DNA of 64,000 nucleotides from AC-32 sp963754265 (GCA_963754265.1 CAVWFB010000006.1:1-64000), one strand, 5' to 3'. Numbered from the stretch's first letter, positions 1 through 8,480 are shown. Translations and numbers: made by a program. Notes: generated by a model not told the origin, from the letters alone.

Positions 1-126
1 CGCCCGATCCTCCGGTCTGACGGCTCGAAGTCGATTCTCACGGGCGCTTCAGTGGGCGAGCGCAACCTCGGACTCGCTGCGGCTGTGGGCGCAACGCGCG
101 ATGCCATGCTAAGTATGGGTCGTTCC

Positions 127-1704
127 ATGAGCGCGACCTCCTATGAACAGGCCTGTGCGGCTCACCGGTGGGAGGTGCCCGCGCAGTACAACATCGCTAC
201 GGATGTGTGCGACAAGCACCCGCGCGACAAGCTCGCGATGGTGTGGGAGAGCTTCGACGGCTCGTATCGAGAGCTCGCGTGGGGCGAGCTCCAGGACCTC
301 GCGAACCAGGCGGCGCACGTGTTGCGTGCACACGGCATCGAGCGCGGCGACCGGGTCGCGGTCGTCGCGCCGGCGACGCCGGAGACGGCCGCGATCTTCT
401 TCGGCATCTGGAAGCTGGGCGCAGTCCTGCTCTCGATGTCGGTTCTCTACGGTGACGAGTCGATCCGTCACCGCCTCTCCGACTCCGGTGCCGCGCTCGT
501 CGTCACCGATGCCGCGAACGCGAAGCGCTTCGATGACTCAAGCGCACCGTTGCTGGTGCTGGAAACGGACACGCTTGCAGGATCGTCGACCGAGTCCATC
601 GACTGCGGCACCTCGGCCGACGATCCGGCGCAGCTCTACTACACCTCAGGGACGACCGGGCTTGCGAAGGGAATCGTGCACGCCCACCGCTACATCCTCG
701 GGCACGAAGAGTTCGTCTACTGCCACGAGGTCGAGGAGGGCGAGTACTTCCACGGCATGGGCGAATGGGCCTGGGCGGCCGGGATCGCGCCGCTGCTCGG
801 GCCGTGGCGTCTCGGGGCGGTGCAGTGCGTTTACCAGCGCGAGTCGGGGTTCGACCCGCACAAGCAACTCGACTTCCTCAGCCGCCGCAACGTGACGAAT
901 GTGTTCACGACGCCGACGGCGATGCGCGCGATGATGGCGATCGCCGATGCGGGCAAGCGCTACCCGCAGCAGTTCCGCCGCGTCTGCTCGGCCGGCGAGC
1001 CCTTGAACCCTGAGGCGATCCGCTGGTTCCGGGAGCAGTACGGCGTGACCGTGCTCGACTACTACGGCCTGACCGAGTCGTACCCCCTCGTTGCCAACTA
1101 CCCGTTCATGGAGGTGCGGGAGGGGTCGATGGGAAAGCCGATGCCCGGCTGGAAGGTCGAGCTCCTCGACGAGGACGAGCGCCCGGTCCCCCGGGGTGAG
1201 CGAGGCGAGATCTGCCTCCGCGCTCGCTCGAACCCGCACTTCCCGCTCGGCTACTGGAACCGGCCAACCGAGAGCGAAGAGGTGTTCGGCGGCGAGTGGT
1301 TCCACACCAAGGATGCCGCTCGCCAGGACGACGACGGGTACGTCTGGTACGAAGGCCGCGCTGACGATGTGATCATCGCCGCCGGTTACCGGATCGGCCC
1401 GTTCGAGGTCGAGTCCGCGTGTCTCGAGCATCCGGCGGTGCGGGAAGCGGCGGCTGTCGCCTCGCCCGACGAGCTGCGTGGCAACGTCGTGAAGGCGTTC
1501 ATCGTGCTCGCCGCCGACCATGAGCCATCGGACGAGCTCGGCGAGGAGATCAAGGCCTTTGTTCGCAAGCGGCTCTCGGCCTACGCCTACCCGCGGCGCA
1601 TCGAGTTCGTCGACGACCTTCCGAAGACGCTCACCGGCAAGATCCGCCGGATCGTGCTTCGTCAACGCGAGCTCGAACGAGTGCAGGACGTACGTCGCGC
1701 ATGA
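127..1704 (+). CDS. AMP-forming acyl-CoA synthetase (acetyl/medium-chain acyl type)
   Basis: Adenylate-forming enzyme predicted to activate a carboxylic acid with ATP and load it on CoA in the cytosol. The 525-residue product carries the ANL-family landmarks in order: the phosphate-binding loop YYTSGTTGLAKG, the YYGLTES adenine-binding motif, the hinge region GRADDVIIAAGYRIGPFE and the C-terminal catalytic-lysine motif KTLTGKIRR. The sequence most resembles the ACSM/acetyl-CoA synthetase branch; the substrate cannot be told. The frame is open upstream to base 52, but the ATG at 127 begins the segment that aligns with the family. Its TGA is embedded in ATGA with the ATG of the next gene, so the two are likely translationally coupled. 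Confidence 0.88.
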   Translation: MSATSYEQACAAHRWEVPAQYNIATDVCDKHPRDKLAMVWESFDGSYRELAWGELQDLANQAAHVLRAHGIERGDRVAVVAPATPETAAIFFGIWKLGAVLLSMSVLYGDESIRHRLSDSGAALVVTDAANAKRFDDSSAPLLVLETDTLAGSSTESIDCGTSADDPAQLYYTSGTTGLAKGIVHAHRYILGHEEFVYCHEVEEGEYFHGMGEWAWAAGIAPLLGPWRLGAVQCVYQRESGFDPHKQLDFLSRRNVTNVFTTPTAMRAMMAIADAGKRYPQQFRRVCSAGEPLNPEAIRWFREQYGVTVLDYYGLTESYPLVANYPFMEVREGSMGKPMPGWKVELLDEDERPVPRGERGEICLRARSNPHFPLGYWNRPTESEEVFGGEWFHTKDAARQDDDGYVWYEGRADDVIIAAGYRIGPFEVESACLEHPAVREAAAVASPDELRGNVVKAFIVLAADHEPSDELGEEIKAFVRKRLSAYAYPRRIEFVDDLPKTLTGKIRRIVLRQRELERVQDVRRA

Positions 1705-2618
1705 ACAAGCCGCGCATCTTCCTCGGGTCGTCGGGCAAGCAGGCCAAACTGCTCCAGGCGATCACGCGCGGGCTCGAAGAGGTCGCCGACGTCGAGCCGT
1801 GGACGACCACGTTCAACCCGGGGCGGTCCACCCTCGACCGGCTCGTCGAGCTCTCCCAGGAAGTTGATTTCGCCGCGTTCGTGTTCGCCCAGGACGACTG
1901 GACGACGACGGATGCGCCCGAGTCCGGCCAGGCGTCGCCGCGCGACAACGTGGTGTTCGAGGCCGGGCTGTTCGGCGGCGCGCTCGGCATCCGGCGCACG
2001 TTCATCCTCCACGCGAACGGCTCGAAGCTGCCGAGCGACCTGCTCGGGCTGACCTCCGTCCGCTACGACCCGGCCAGCAGCCCCGCGGAGGTTCGCGCGA
2101 TCAACCAGAAGCTCCGCAAGGCGATCGAGACCGAGGGTCGGCGCGGGCCGGTCGAGGGGCTGTGGTGGCAGCTCTCGCTCACCATGCGGAGCGAGGAAGA
2201 ACCGTCGGCGGTGAGCCTCCTGCGCATCTCCCGGGACCGGGACGGTGACTTGGTCGTGAACGGCCGATCCTGGCAGGAGGACGGCACCCTGTCGGCCCGC
2301 TACTGGAGCGAGGCTGCGAAGGAGCGCAGGGATCCGGCCGGCATCTTCTACTTCTGGAAAGGCGAGCGCCCTCGGCACCCAAATGCCCCGCAGCTCGAGG
2401 GAACCGGCGAGATCAGGGTGGAGACCACCGACCGCGCCACCGGGTACTGGACGACACGTTCGGATCGCGACCCCGGGCTAAATGCCCGAACGGCCGGCGT
2501 CTACCTTCGAGCCGACCCCTCAGACCTCGAGGTACTGGACGGCGGAAGCGAGGAGGAGCGGGCCCAGCTCATCGCGCAGCGCCTCGCGGAGTGGAAGTCG
2601 GCCGCGAACGCATTCTGA
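1701..2618 (+). CDS. TIR-like nucleotide-binding effector (CAP12/Pycsar TIR family) with extra C-terminal domain
   Basis: The first ~130 residues match the predicted nucleotide-binding TIR-like family found in CBASS Cap12 and Pycsar effectors. They show RIFLGSSGK at residues 5-13, FVFAQDDW near 60-67 and NVVFEAGLFGGALG with the likely catalytic glutamate at residue 87. Family members degrade NAD+ when a second messenger or partner activates them. Residues ~150-305 are beta-rich, with many aromatic and glycine residues (GRSWQEDGTLSARYW, GIFYFWKGE, TGYWTTR); I do not recognise this part, and a lipocalin-like or sensor barrel is one guess. The ATG lies inside the ATGA that ends the acyl-CoA synthetase gene. 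No CD-NTase or Pycsar cyclase is adjacent. Confidence 0.75.
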   Translation: MNKPRIFLGSSGKQAKLLQAITRGLEEVADVEPWTTTFNPGRSTLDRLVELSQEVDFAAFVFAQDDWTTTDAPESGQASPRDNVVFEAGLFGGALGIRRTFILHANGSKLPSDLLGLTSVRYDPASSPAEVRAINQKLRKAIETEGRRGPVEGLWWQLSLTMRSEEEPSAVSLLRISRDRDGDLVVNGRSWQEDGTLSARYWSEAAKERRDPAGIFYFWKGERPRHPNAPQLEGTGEIRVETTDRATGYWTTRSDRDPGLNARTAGVYLRADPSDLEVLDGGSEEERAQLIAQRLAEWKSAANAF

Positions 2619-2675
2619 GCACCGACTCCGCGTCGCGTGAACGCCATGACGCGGGGCTCGCGGCCGGATCTAAAG

Positions 2676-3017
2676 CTACTCGGTGCCTTCGCGTCGCTCT
2701 TCCGCCTCTGCGACGCGCTCCGCTTCGCCGAACTTGTCGACGACGAGGTAGCGCTCGGCTCGCGTCACGACAACCTCGATTTGCTCGTCCTCGTGTCCCG
2801 GGGCGATCACGAAACGGTCGCGCTGCCCATGTGCGTCGTCGTACTCTGCGACCGTCAGGTCGAGGGTCTCCGAGCAGCCATCCTGGCCGCACTCGCAGAT
2901 GACCTCGATCCGGTCTTGCCGTCCATCCCCTGATTGCTCACTCACCTGCTCGATTTCGCGGTTCACGGACCGAAACATGGCCTCGTTTCGGGAGACGCGC
3001 TCGTGACGGGCATCCAT
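2676..3017 (-). CDS. Conserved small protein with paired-cysteine motif
   Basis: A 113-residue soluble protein. It belongs to a family I have seen often in Thermoleophilia and related actinobacteria: an N-terminal helix (RNEAMFRSVNREIEQ), then a CECGQDGC cysteine cluster near the middle, then a conserved RFVIAPGHED segment and an acidic tail. Function is unknown; the CxCxxxxC arrangement could bind a metal. The frame extends upstream to base 3053, but the ATG at 3017 (MDARHERVSRNE) fits the family start. It converges on the TIR-like gene. An open frame on the other strand of the same stretch lacks family features and was treated as a shadow. Confidence 0.7.
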   Translation of the reverse strand: MDARHERVSRNEAMFRSVNREIEQVSEQSGDGRQDRIEVICECGQDGCSETLDLTVAEYDDAHGQRDRFVIAPGHEDEQIEVVVTRAERYLVVDKFGEAERVAEAEERREGTE

Positions 3018-3202
3018 GACTACGAAGATGCCCCACCCGGGAGGGTCGTACACCTGGCTAGCGGTTGTGCAAGTCCGCCGCCCCGTCCGAGAATGCGAGC
3101 GCGGCAGGGTGACCCAGCACTCGCGCCCGCCGCCCGGGCGCGCGTACTCTTTTTGCCGCAGTCAAACCCCTGCCGCGCTGATCCATATACCGCGGTGGGC
3201 GC

Positions 3203-3228
3203 ACTTTTAAGCGCGCGCGGCTTAAAGT
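3203..3228. repeat. AT-rich inverted repeat between two leftward small genes
   Basis: The arms ACTTTTAAGC and GCTTAAAGT are complementary apart from one extra T and enclose a CG-rich loop. The repeat lies 19 bases beyond the stop codon of the leftward small membrane gene. It could be that gene's transcript end or an operator; there is no T-run to make it a clear terminator. Confidence 0.35.
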
Positions 3229-3246
3229 CCCGACAACGAGGTACGC

Positions 3247-3429
3247 CTAAGTCCTGACCCGGCGCGAGAGCCACCCGGCGAGCGCACCGAGTACCAACCC
3301 GGCCTCGATCGCAAGGGGAACGTCGGCGGTCACGCTGACGAGCACTCCGAGCGCTAGCCCGATCACTGCGCCGACAACTACAGAGAACCAGGTTCCCCGC
3401 TTCGTGTCTTCGATACCCATGTCAGACAA
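3247..3429 (-). CDS. Small two-helix membrane protein, unknown
   Basis: A 60-residue product. After a short polar start it has two hydrophobic stretches (about residues 15-33 and 37-54) rich in glycine and alanine, and it ends in an arginine-rich tail (SRRVRT). The glycine-rich helices and charge pattern suggest a small inner-membrane protein. No family was recognised. There is a second possible ATG three codons in. The gene stands alone between the cysteine-cluster gene and a strong hairpin, so the call rests mainly on composition. Confidence 0.45.
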   Translation of the reverse strand: MSDMGIEDTKRGTWFSVVVGAVIGLALGVLVSVTADVPLAIEAGLVLGALAGWLSRRVRT

Positions 3430-3558
3430 TCTTGCCGCCTCAGGCGAGCCGGATGCTCGTCCCTCGGGAGTTCTCGCAGTTCTGATTCCCTGCTCGTTTA
3501 CAAACCAGACCGCGCGTGCGGGCCGGGGCAGGCCCCCTACCGCCAGGCCCTAAGAAAA

Positions 3559-3582
3559 GAGAGCCGCCCGAAGGCGGCTCTC
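3559..3582 (-). terminator. Rho-independent terminator acting on leftward transcription
   Basis: A perfect 10-bp stem (GAGAGCCGCC with GGCGGCTCTC) closes a four-base loop. Read on the minus strand the loop is TTCG and the stem is followed by TTTTCTTA, the classic arrangement. Read on the plus strand the trailing sequence is not T-rich. No convincing leftward gene lies immediately upstream of it. Confidence 0.7.
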
Positions 3583-3724
3583 GTATTCCTCTGCACCCCC
3601 CATTGAGGGAGAGGGGGATGAAGAGTTAACCACGATCCCGGCTTACTCAGGCCGTTAAGCAGCGAGTTGTGCCTTCGCGCTGCCGAAAGGAGTCTCGCCC
3701 TCGAGGGCGAAACGGTCGGGTTCC

Positions 3725-4207
3725 ATGACTGAACGCAACCTCGCAGGAGAGCTCGCGATGCTTGCGACGGAGGTCGATTCGCTGGCGAAGTCGCTGGTGC
3801 AGGCGCGGGCGGAGCTAGCCCGCGAGACGCAGCGTCGCGAGCGTGCCGACACCAAGTCGGAAGAGCTTCAACAAGAGCTCGGACACGCCAGACGGCGGGC
3901 TCAGACCGCGGAGCGCGAGCTCGGGCGGCTCAGCGCCGGCATCAAGGGAACCGAGCACGCCACGCAGGCCTACCAGCACGAGCTCACGACGCGGCTCGAG
4001 AACGCACAACAGGTGAACGAGCAGCTTCGGCAAGAGGTCCAGCGGAAGGAGCGCCAACGTCGCGCGCTCGAAGGGAACCTGAAGGAAGTGATGGAGAACC
4101 TGCGCAACGCCGCAAAGGAGGCCCAAGGCCCAAGCGTCGCTCCTCGCACTGCTGTTCTCGAGGAGGAGACGCTCGTTCCACCCCCCCGGAGCGACAGCGG
4201 GTGGTGA
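3725..4207 (+). CDS. Coiled-coil protein, unknown
   Basis: A 160-residue hydrophilic protein that is almost entirely predicted alpha-helical coiled coil. Heptads rich in Glu, Arg, Gln and Leu run from residue ~10 to 135, followed by a short Pro/Ser tail. It has no signal peptide or membrane segment. I see no enzymatic motif; a structural or scaffold role is only a guess. The ATG has no good ribosome-binding site directly in front of it. A GGAG lies about 35 bases upstream without a matching start, so the true start is uncertain. Confidence 0.5.
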   Translation: MTERNLAGELAMLATEVDSLAKSLVQARAELARETQRRERADTKSEELQQELGHARRRAQTAERELGRLSAGIKGTEHATQAYQHELTTRLENAQQVNEQLRQEVQRKERQRRALEGNLKEVMENLRNAAKEAQGPSVAPRTAVLEEETLVPPPRSDSGW

Positions 4208-4393
4208 GCCCGTCGTACTTCGAGGGCGAGCGGTAGGCATCCGGTTCCCTAATCGCATTGGGCTCCGCGAAGAGCTTGAAGACGATCAATAGCTTCCTCG
4301 GCCTGGGCGAAGCGGTACCCAGTCCCACCAGGGCCGTCCGGGTTCGAATCCCAAGAGGGCTCTGGAAAGCCCCGCAAATGTAAGGCTTTGGTC

Positions 4394-4422
4394 TTGGAGT
4401 TCGACGGCACTTCGTCTAGCGT
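4394..4422 (+). promoter_or_regulatory. Candidate sigma-70 promoter for the LSDAT-SLATT-TIR operon
   Basis: TTGGAG (4394-4399) and TAGCGT (4417-4422) are separated by exactly 17 bases and lie about 60 bases before the GTG of the LSDAT gene. TAGNNT is a common actinobacterial -10. The match is by eye only. The gap from 4208 to here also holds a tRNA-like fragment (see findings). Confidence 0.4.
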
Positions 4423-4482
4423 GCTGCGAGTATGGGATACAGGCGAAGCCGCGCTCGAGAGCCGCTGTAGCAAGGGAGAGCG

Positions 4483-5223
4483 GTGCACGAGGCCTTCGCC
4501 GTCGACTTCCCTAACAACCGCTCCGCGACGGCTGTTCGCGTGAACTCGATGGACGAACTCCCCCGCGCGTGCCGGGCGCTGAGCCTCACCTCGGGACCGA
4601 CCGTCTCGCTCATCGGCGGCGCGGACGGTTTGACCGGCTCGGCCTTGGATCGGCTCCGCGTGCTGTTCGTCGAGACGATCGCGCCGCTCGTCCAAGAGGC
4701 GGGCGCTCGAGTGGTCGACGGGGCAACGGACGCGGGCGTCGTGCAGCTCATCGGGCAAGCGCGCGGCGAGCTGGCGTTGAGCTTCCCGTTGATCGGCGTC
4801 GCGGCGATTGGAAACGTCGCCATGCCGGGCGAGGGGCACGGGCCCGACGCGGTCGAGCTCGAGCCGAACCACTCACATTTCCTCCTGATCGCTGGGGAAG
4901 GCTGGGGTGAGGAATCGCCGTGGATCGCGCGCCTGGCCAGCGCCCTTGCGGCCGGGGACGTCTCGCTGACGTTGCTCGTGAACGGCGGCGAGATCTCTTG
5001 GGCAGACGTGTCGGCGAGCATCGCCGAAAACCGTTCGGTCGTTGCCGTCACGGGAACCGGGGGTACTGCGGATGCCGTCGCCGCTCATCTGCTCGGGACC
5101 AAGGCGGATAAGCGTGTTGAGCCGCTCGCGTCCTCGGGCTTGCTCGTCGCCACCGAGCCGATAGATGAGGGCGGGTGGTCGATCAAGAACGCGGTCCGGC
5201 AGCTTCTCGGAGGGCAGCCGTAG
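4483..5223 (+). CDS. LSDAT_prok protein (prokaryotic TRPM-type SLOG domain)
   Basis: A 246-residue single-domain protein of the SLOG superfamily, prokaryotic LSDAT branch. It has a Rossmann-like fold predicted to bind a nucleotide or NAD-derived ligand. Visible landmarks are SLIGGADGL (residues 42-50), DGATDAGVVQLIG (79-91), LEPNHSHFLLI followed by a WGEESPW segment, and AVTGTGGTADAVA near 185-200. The family was predicted from comparative genomics as the sensor of conflict systems that pair with SLATT membrane effectors, and here the next gene is a SLATT protein. The GTG start is preceded by AAGGGAGA. Its TAG shares one base with the GTG of the SLATT gene (TAGTG), so expression is coupled. 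Confidence 0.82.
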   Translation: MHEAFAVDFPNNRSATAVRVNSMDELPRACRALSLTSGPTVSLIGGADGLTGSALDRLRVLFVETIAPLVQEAGARVVDGATDAGVVQLIGQARGELALSFPLIGVAAIGNVAMPGEGHGPDAVELEPNHSHFLLIAGEGWGEESPWIARLASALAAGDVSLTLLVNGGEISWADVSASIAENRSVVAVTGTGGTADAVAAHLLGTKADKRVEPLASSGLLVATEPIDEGGWSIKNAVRQLLGGQP

Positions 5224-5762
5224 TGGCAAGGAAAGGATCGGAGTCTGCGAAGCTGGAGCGAAACCTCGGGAAGCTGATCGAGTCGATCGATCTGCCCGAC
5301 CAGGAGGAGCAGTACCTACGCTCGCGCTGGCTCGACCAGGTTCTCTGGATGGAGAACGCGGCCAGCCGTGCGCGGGTCCGCTACTACACGCTTCGTCTCG
5401 TCACAGTCCTCGGCGCCGTAGTCATTCCCGCGCTGCTCTCGCTGAACCTCACCGGTAGCGTCGACACCGCGGTCGACTGGACCACGTTCGCGATCAGCCT
5501 GCTCGTCGCCGGGAGCGCCGCGATCGACGGCTTCTTCCACTTCGGCATGCGCTGGCGGCACTACCGCGGAACTGTCGAGCGACTCAAGTCCGAAGGCTGG
5601 AGCTTCGCCGAGCTGAGCGGCCAGTACCACCGACGCAACGCGACACACCGCGAGGTGTTCCCCGACTTCGTCTCCCGCGTGGAGCAGATTCTCGGCCAAG
5701 AGGTCGAGGATTACGTGGAGGGAGTCACCGGCGAGGCCCGGCCCAAGCCTCGGGAGGAGTAG
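5223..5762 (+). CDS. SLATT/DUF4231 two-helix membrane effector
   Basis: A 179-residue membrane protein. A charged N-terminal helical region is followed by two transmembrane segments, about residues 58-78 (VTVLGAVVIPALLSLNL) and 86-108, and then a long cytoplasmic helical tail. DUF4231 is part of the SLATT superfamily, predicted pore-forming effectors activated by a SLOG or SMODS partner. The start is the GTG at 5223 overlapping the LSDAT stop, with GGAGGG eight bases upstream; a longer frame from 5175 would run inside the LSDAT gene. The family assignment rests on the two-helix architecture, the context and the conserved DGFFHFGMRWRHYR segment. Confidence 0.8.
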   Translation: MARKGSESAKLERNLGKLIESIDLPDQEEQYLRSRWLDQVLWMENAASRARVRYYTLRLVTVLGAVVIPALLSLNLTGSVDTAVDWTTFAISLLVAGSAAIDGFFHFGMRWRHYRGTVERLKSEGWSFAELSGQYHRRNATHREVFPDFVSRVEQILGQEVEDYVEGVTGEARPKPREE

Positions 5763-5779
5763 GCGGCGGGGAAGGCGCG

Positions 5780-8480
5780 ATGCCCGACGTCTTCATCTCC
5801 TACTCACGCCGCGACCTCGAATTCGTCCAACGACTCGATGCCTCGCTCGCCGAGCGCGGGAAGGACGTTTGGGTCGACTGGCAGGACATCCTCCCGACAG
5901 CCGAGTGGCTCGAGGAGGTCTACGAGGGCGTCGAGTCCTCGGACAACTTCCTTTTCGTCATCAGCCCCGACTCCCTGGCGTCCGAGGTCTGTGCGCGGGA
6001 GCTCGGCCACGCGCTCGAACAGCACAAGCGCCTGGTGCCCGTCGTCCGTCGGGATGCCCGCGACGAACCCGTGCCGGAGCCTCTCGCAGCACGGAACTGG
6101 ACGTTCTTTCGGGACGAGGATGACTACAGAGCCTCGTTCGAGACGCTCGTCTCCGCTCTCGAGACCGATCTGGACTGGGTCAGCGCCCACACGAGGCTTC
6201 TGGGTCGCGCCCTGGAGTGGGAGAAGGAGGGCAGGGAGGGGAGCTATCTCCTTCGTGGCCGCGATCTGCAGGAGGCCGAGCACTGGGTCGCGTCCCAGTC
6301 GGCGAAGCGCGATCCCCAGCCGACGCCGCTCCAGCTGGAGTACGTTCTGGCGGCCCGGCGAGCGGCGACCCGGCGTCAGCGCATTCTCGTCGGGGCCGCG
6401 CTCGTCGCCGTGGCGGTGTCGTTGGGCCTGGCGCTCCTCGCCCTGTTCCAGCGGAACGAGGCGAGGCGCGAGGCGCGAGTCGCGCTCTCTCGCCAGCTCG
6501 CCGCCCAGGCGAACGCGGAACGGGACGTCCGCCCGGAGCGGAGCCTCGCGCTTGCTACTCGCGCGGCGACGACTGCGGAAACAGACGAGGCCCGGGACGC
6601 GCTGAGCCGCTCGCTGCAATCGTCGCTTCCCTCCTCGGTCGTGACGGTCGGAACCGCCCGCGTCTGGGACGCGGCGTTCAGTAGTGACGGAAAGCGGCTC
6701 GTCACGGCGAGCGAACAGGGCGGCGTGCGGATCTGGGACGTACACAACCCGCGCTCGCCGCACCTGGTTGCGTCCCTACGCGCCAAGACGACTCTCATGA
6801 GCGCCCGCTTCAGCCCGGACGGCCGAGTCGTTGTGACGGCCGGCGCCGCGGGGGCGCAGATCTGGCGCGCCGTGCGCGGAACAGCAAAGCCCGTGGCCTC
6901 ATTCGGCGCACCGCCGCGAACATGGCGACCTTCAGCCCCGACGGAGGGCTAGTCGCGAGCGCGGCCGCGGACGGGCTCTACCTCTGGGACGTGCGGAGCA
7001 GGCGGCCGGTGGGAGGGCTCTCTCGTCGGGCTGGGCATCGCACCTTCGTGGCCGTTGCTTTCAGCCCTGACGGCAGGCGGCTCGCCGCAGCAAGCGGGTC
7101 GACCGCCACGGTGTGGAGCGTCCCCGCCGGTCGTCGACTCGCCACCCTTCCCCACCCACTGGCGGACAAGGTCCGGGATGCCGCCTTCCGGCCGGGTAGC
7201 AAGCAGGTCGTCACGACGGACGATCACGGGGCGGTTCGGGTCTGGCAGTTGCCTTCGGGCAGGCTCGAAAATCAGCTCAGCGGGCATGTGGACGTCGTCC
7301 GGAGTGCCGCCTTCAGCTCGGACGGTCGCTTCCTCGTCACGGCGGGAGACGACGCCACCGCGCGGGTCTGGGACGCCGAAACAGACAGCACGGTGGCGCA
7401 ACTCCTCGGTCACAACGGATCCGTCCTCAGCGCGTCCTTTCGTCCCGACGGCCGAGTGATCGCGACCGGGGGAGAGGACGGAACTCTTCGCCTCTGGCCG
7501 TCTCCGAAGCAGGGCCGTCGAGCTGACGATGCCGAACCGGAAGACGCTGAGGGACATCGCTTTCAGCCCGGACGGCAGGCGTCTCGTGACGGCCAGTGAG
7601 GATGGGACTGGACGCGTGTGGGACGGCTCGTCCCTCGTCTACATCCTCCGGCACGGACCCAATGGGGAGGCCGACGACTGGGTCGAGAGCGCCACCTTCA
7701 GCCAGGACGGCTCCCGCATCCTTACCGCCGGCAGCGACGGGACCGCCAAGGTTTGGAGCGCGAAGACCGGCTAGCTGCTCACCACGGTCGACAGAGAGGA
7801 CGGGCAGCCCCTCTTTGCGGCCGATCTTTCGTCAGATAACGCCTTGGTCGCCGCGGGCGGCAAAGGCGGGGTCTTGCGCATGTGGAAGCTGGGGGCGGGC
7901 GCTCGGCCAGTCGTCCGTAGGAGTCCAGCAGAGGGCATCTACGGGGTCGCCTTCGCCCCGACCGGGGGACTCGTGGCGAGTGCGGCCTGGGACGGCGCGC
8001 TGCGGCTCTGGAAGGTCTCGGGCCAAAAGGCGCCGGTCGCCACCCTCCGCGTCGACCGCAATCCAACTCTTCAGCGTGGCGTTCAGCCCCGACGGAGCAC
8101 GGGTAGCGGCGGGCGGCTTGTCAGGGTCGGCTTGGGTCTGGGACGTTCGTTCGCACCGGCTCGTCGCCACCTTGCCCGGTCGTCAGCTGATCTGGGGTGT
8201 CGGCTTCAGCCGGGATAGTCGCTTCCTGGTCACCGCAGGCGATGACGGCGTTGCGCGAGTCTTCGCCACCGAGAGCGGCAGACTCGTCGCGGAGCTTCCT
8301 TCGGGGCTCGACCACCTGGAGGCGGCAGCGTTCGACCCCGTTCGCTGGAGCGTCGCCGTAGCCGGCGCGGGCGAGGCTCAGAAGCAGCGATGCTCGATTG
8401 CACCGAGTGTCGATCTCTTCCAGGACCTCCTCTGTCTCGCTGCGAGATCGTCTCACTCCACACGCGCTCTCCGGTGCTTC
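5780..8480 (+). pseudogene. TIR - transmembrane - WD40 repeat effector, disrupted
   Basis: The first frame (5780-6952) starts with a TIR domain: PDVFISYSRRD, likely catalytic Glu74 in SEVCARELGHAL. A helical linker follows, then one transmembrane helix at about residues 201-223 and the first WD40 blades. The blades continue in other frames: 6898-7530, then 7529-8070, then 8070 onward. Each carries FSPDG...LVTAxxDGTxRVW repeats, so one ancestral gene of about 2.7 kb is broken by at least three frameshifts. A TAG at 7772 sits where WD40 blades read GQLL, consistent with a CAG-to-TAG change. A last shift near 8415 splits a C-terminal motif (DCTECRSL / DLLCLA). The gene starts 17 bases after the SLATT gene, so it is the third member of that operon. 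Assembly indels could explain some of the shifts. Confidence 0.78.

Noticed and set aside
646..1665. Long minus-strand frame opposite the acyl-CoA synthetase
   Set aside because: High-GC shadow; the plus-strand frame carries every family motif.
3583..3855. Possible tmRNA on the minus strand, because a frame ends ...AKAQLAA-stop before a terminator
   Set aside because: No T-arm (GGTTCGA-type) or acceptor stem follows within 150 bases, there is no matching 5' half, and the region overlaps the coiled-coil gene; the peptide end alone is not enough.
4249..4872. Minus-strand frame across the promoter and LSDAT start
   Set aside because: No family features; it overlaps a recognised LSDAT gene and reads through the tRNA-like fragment.
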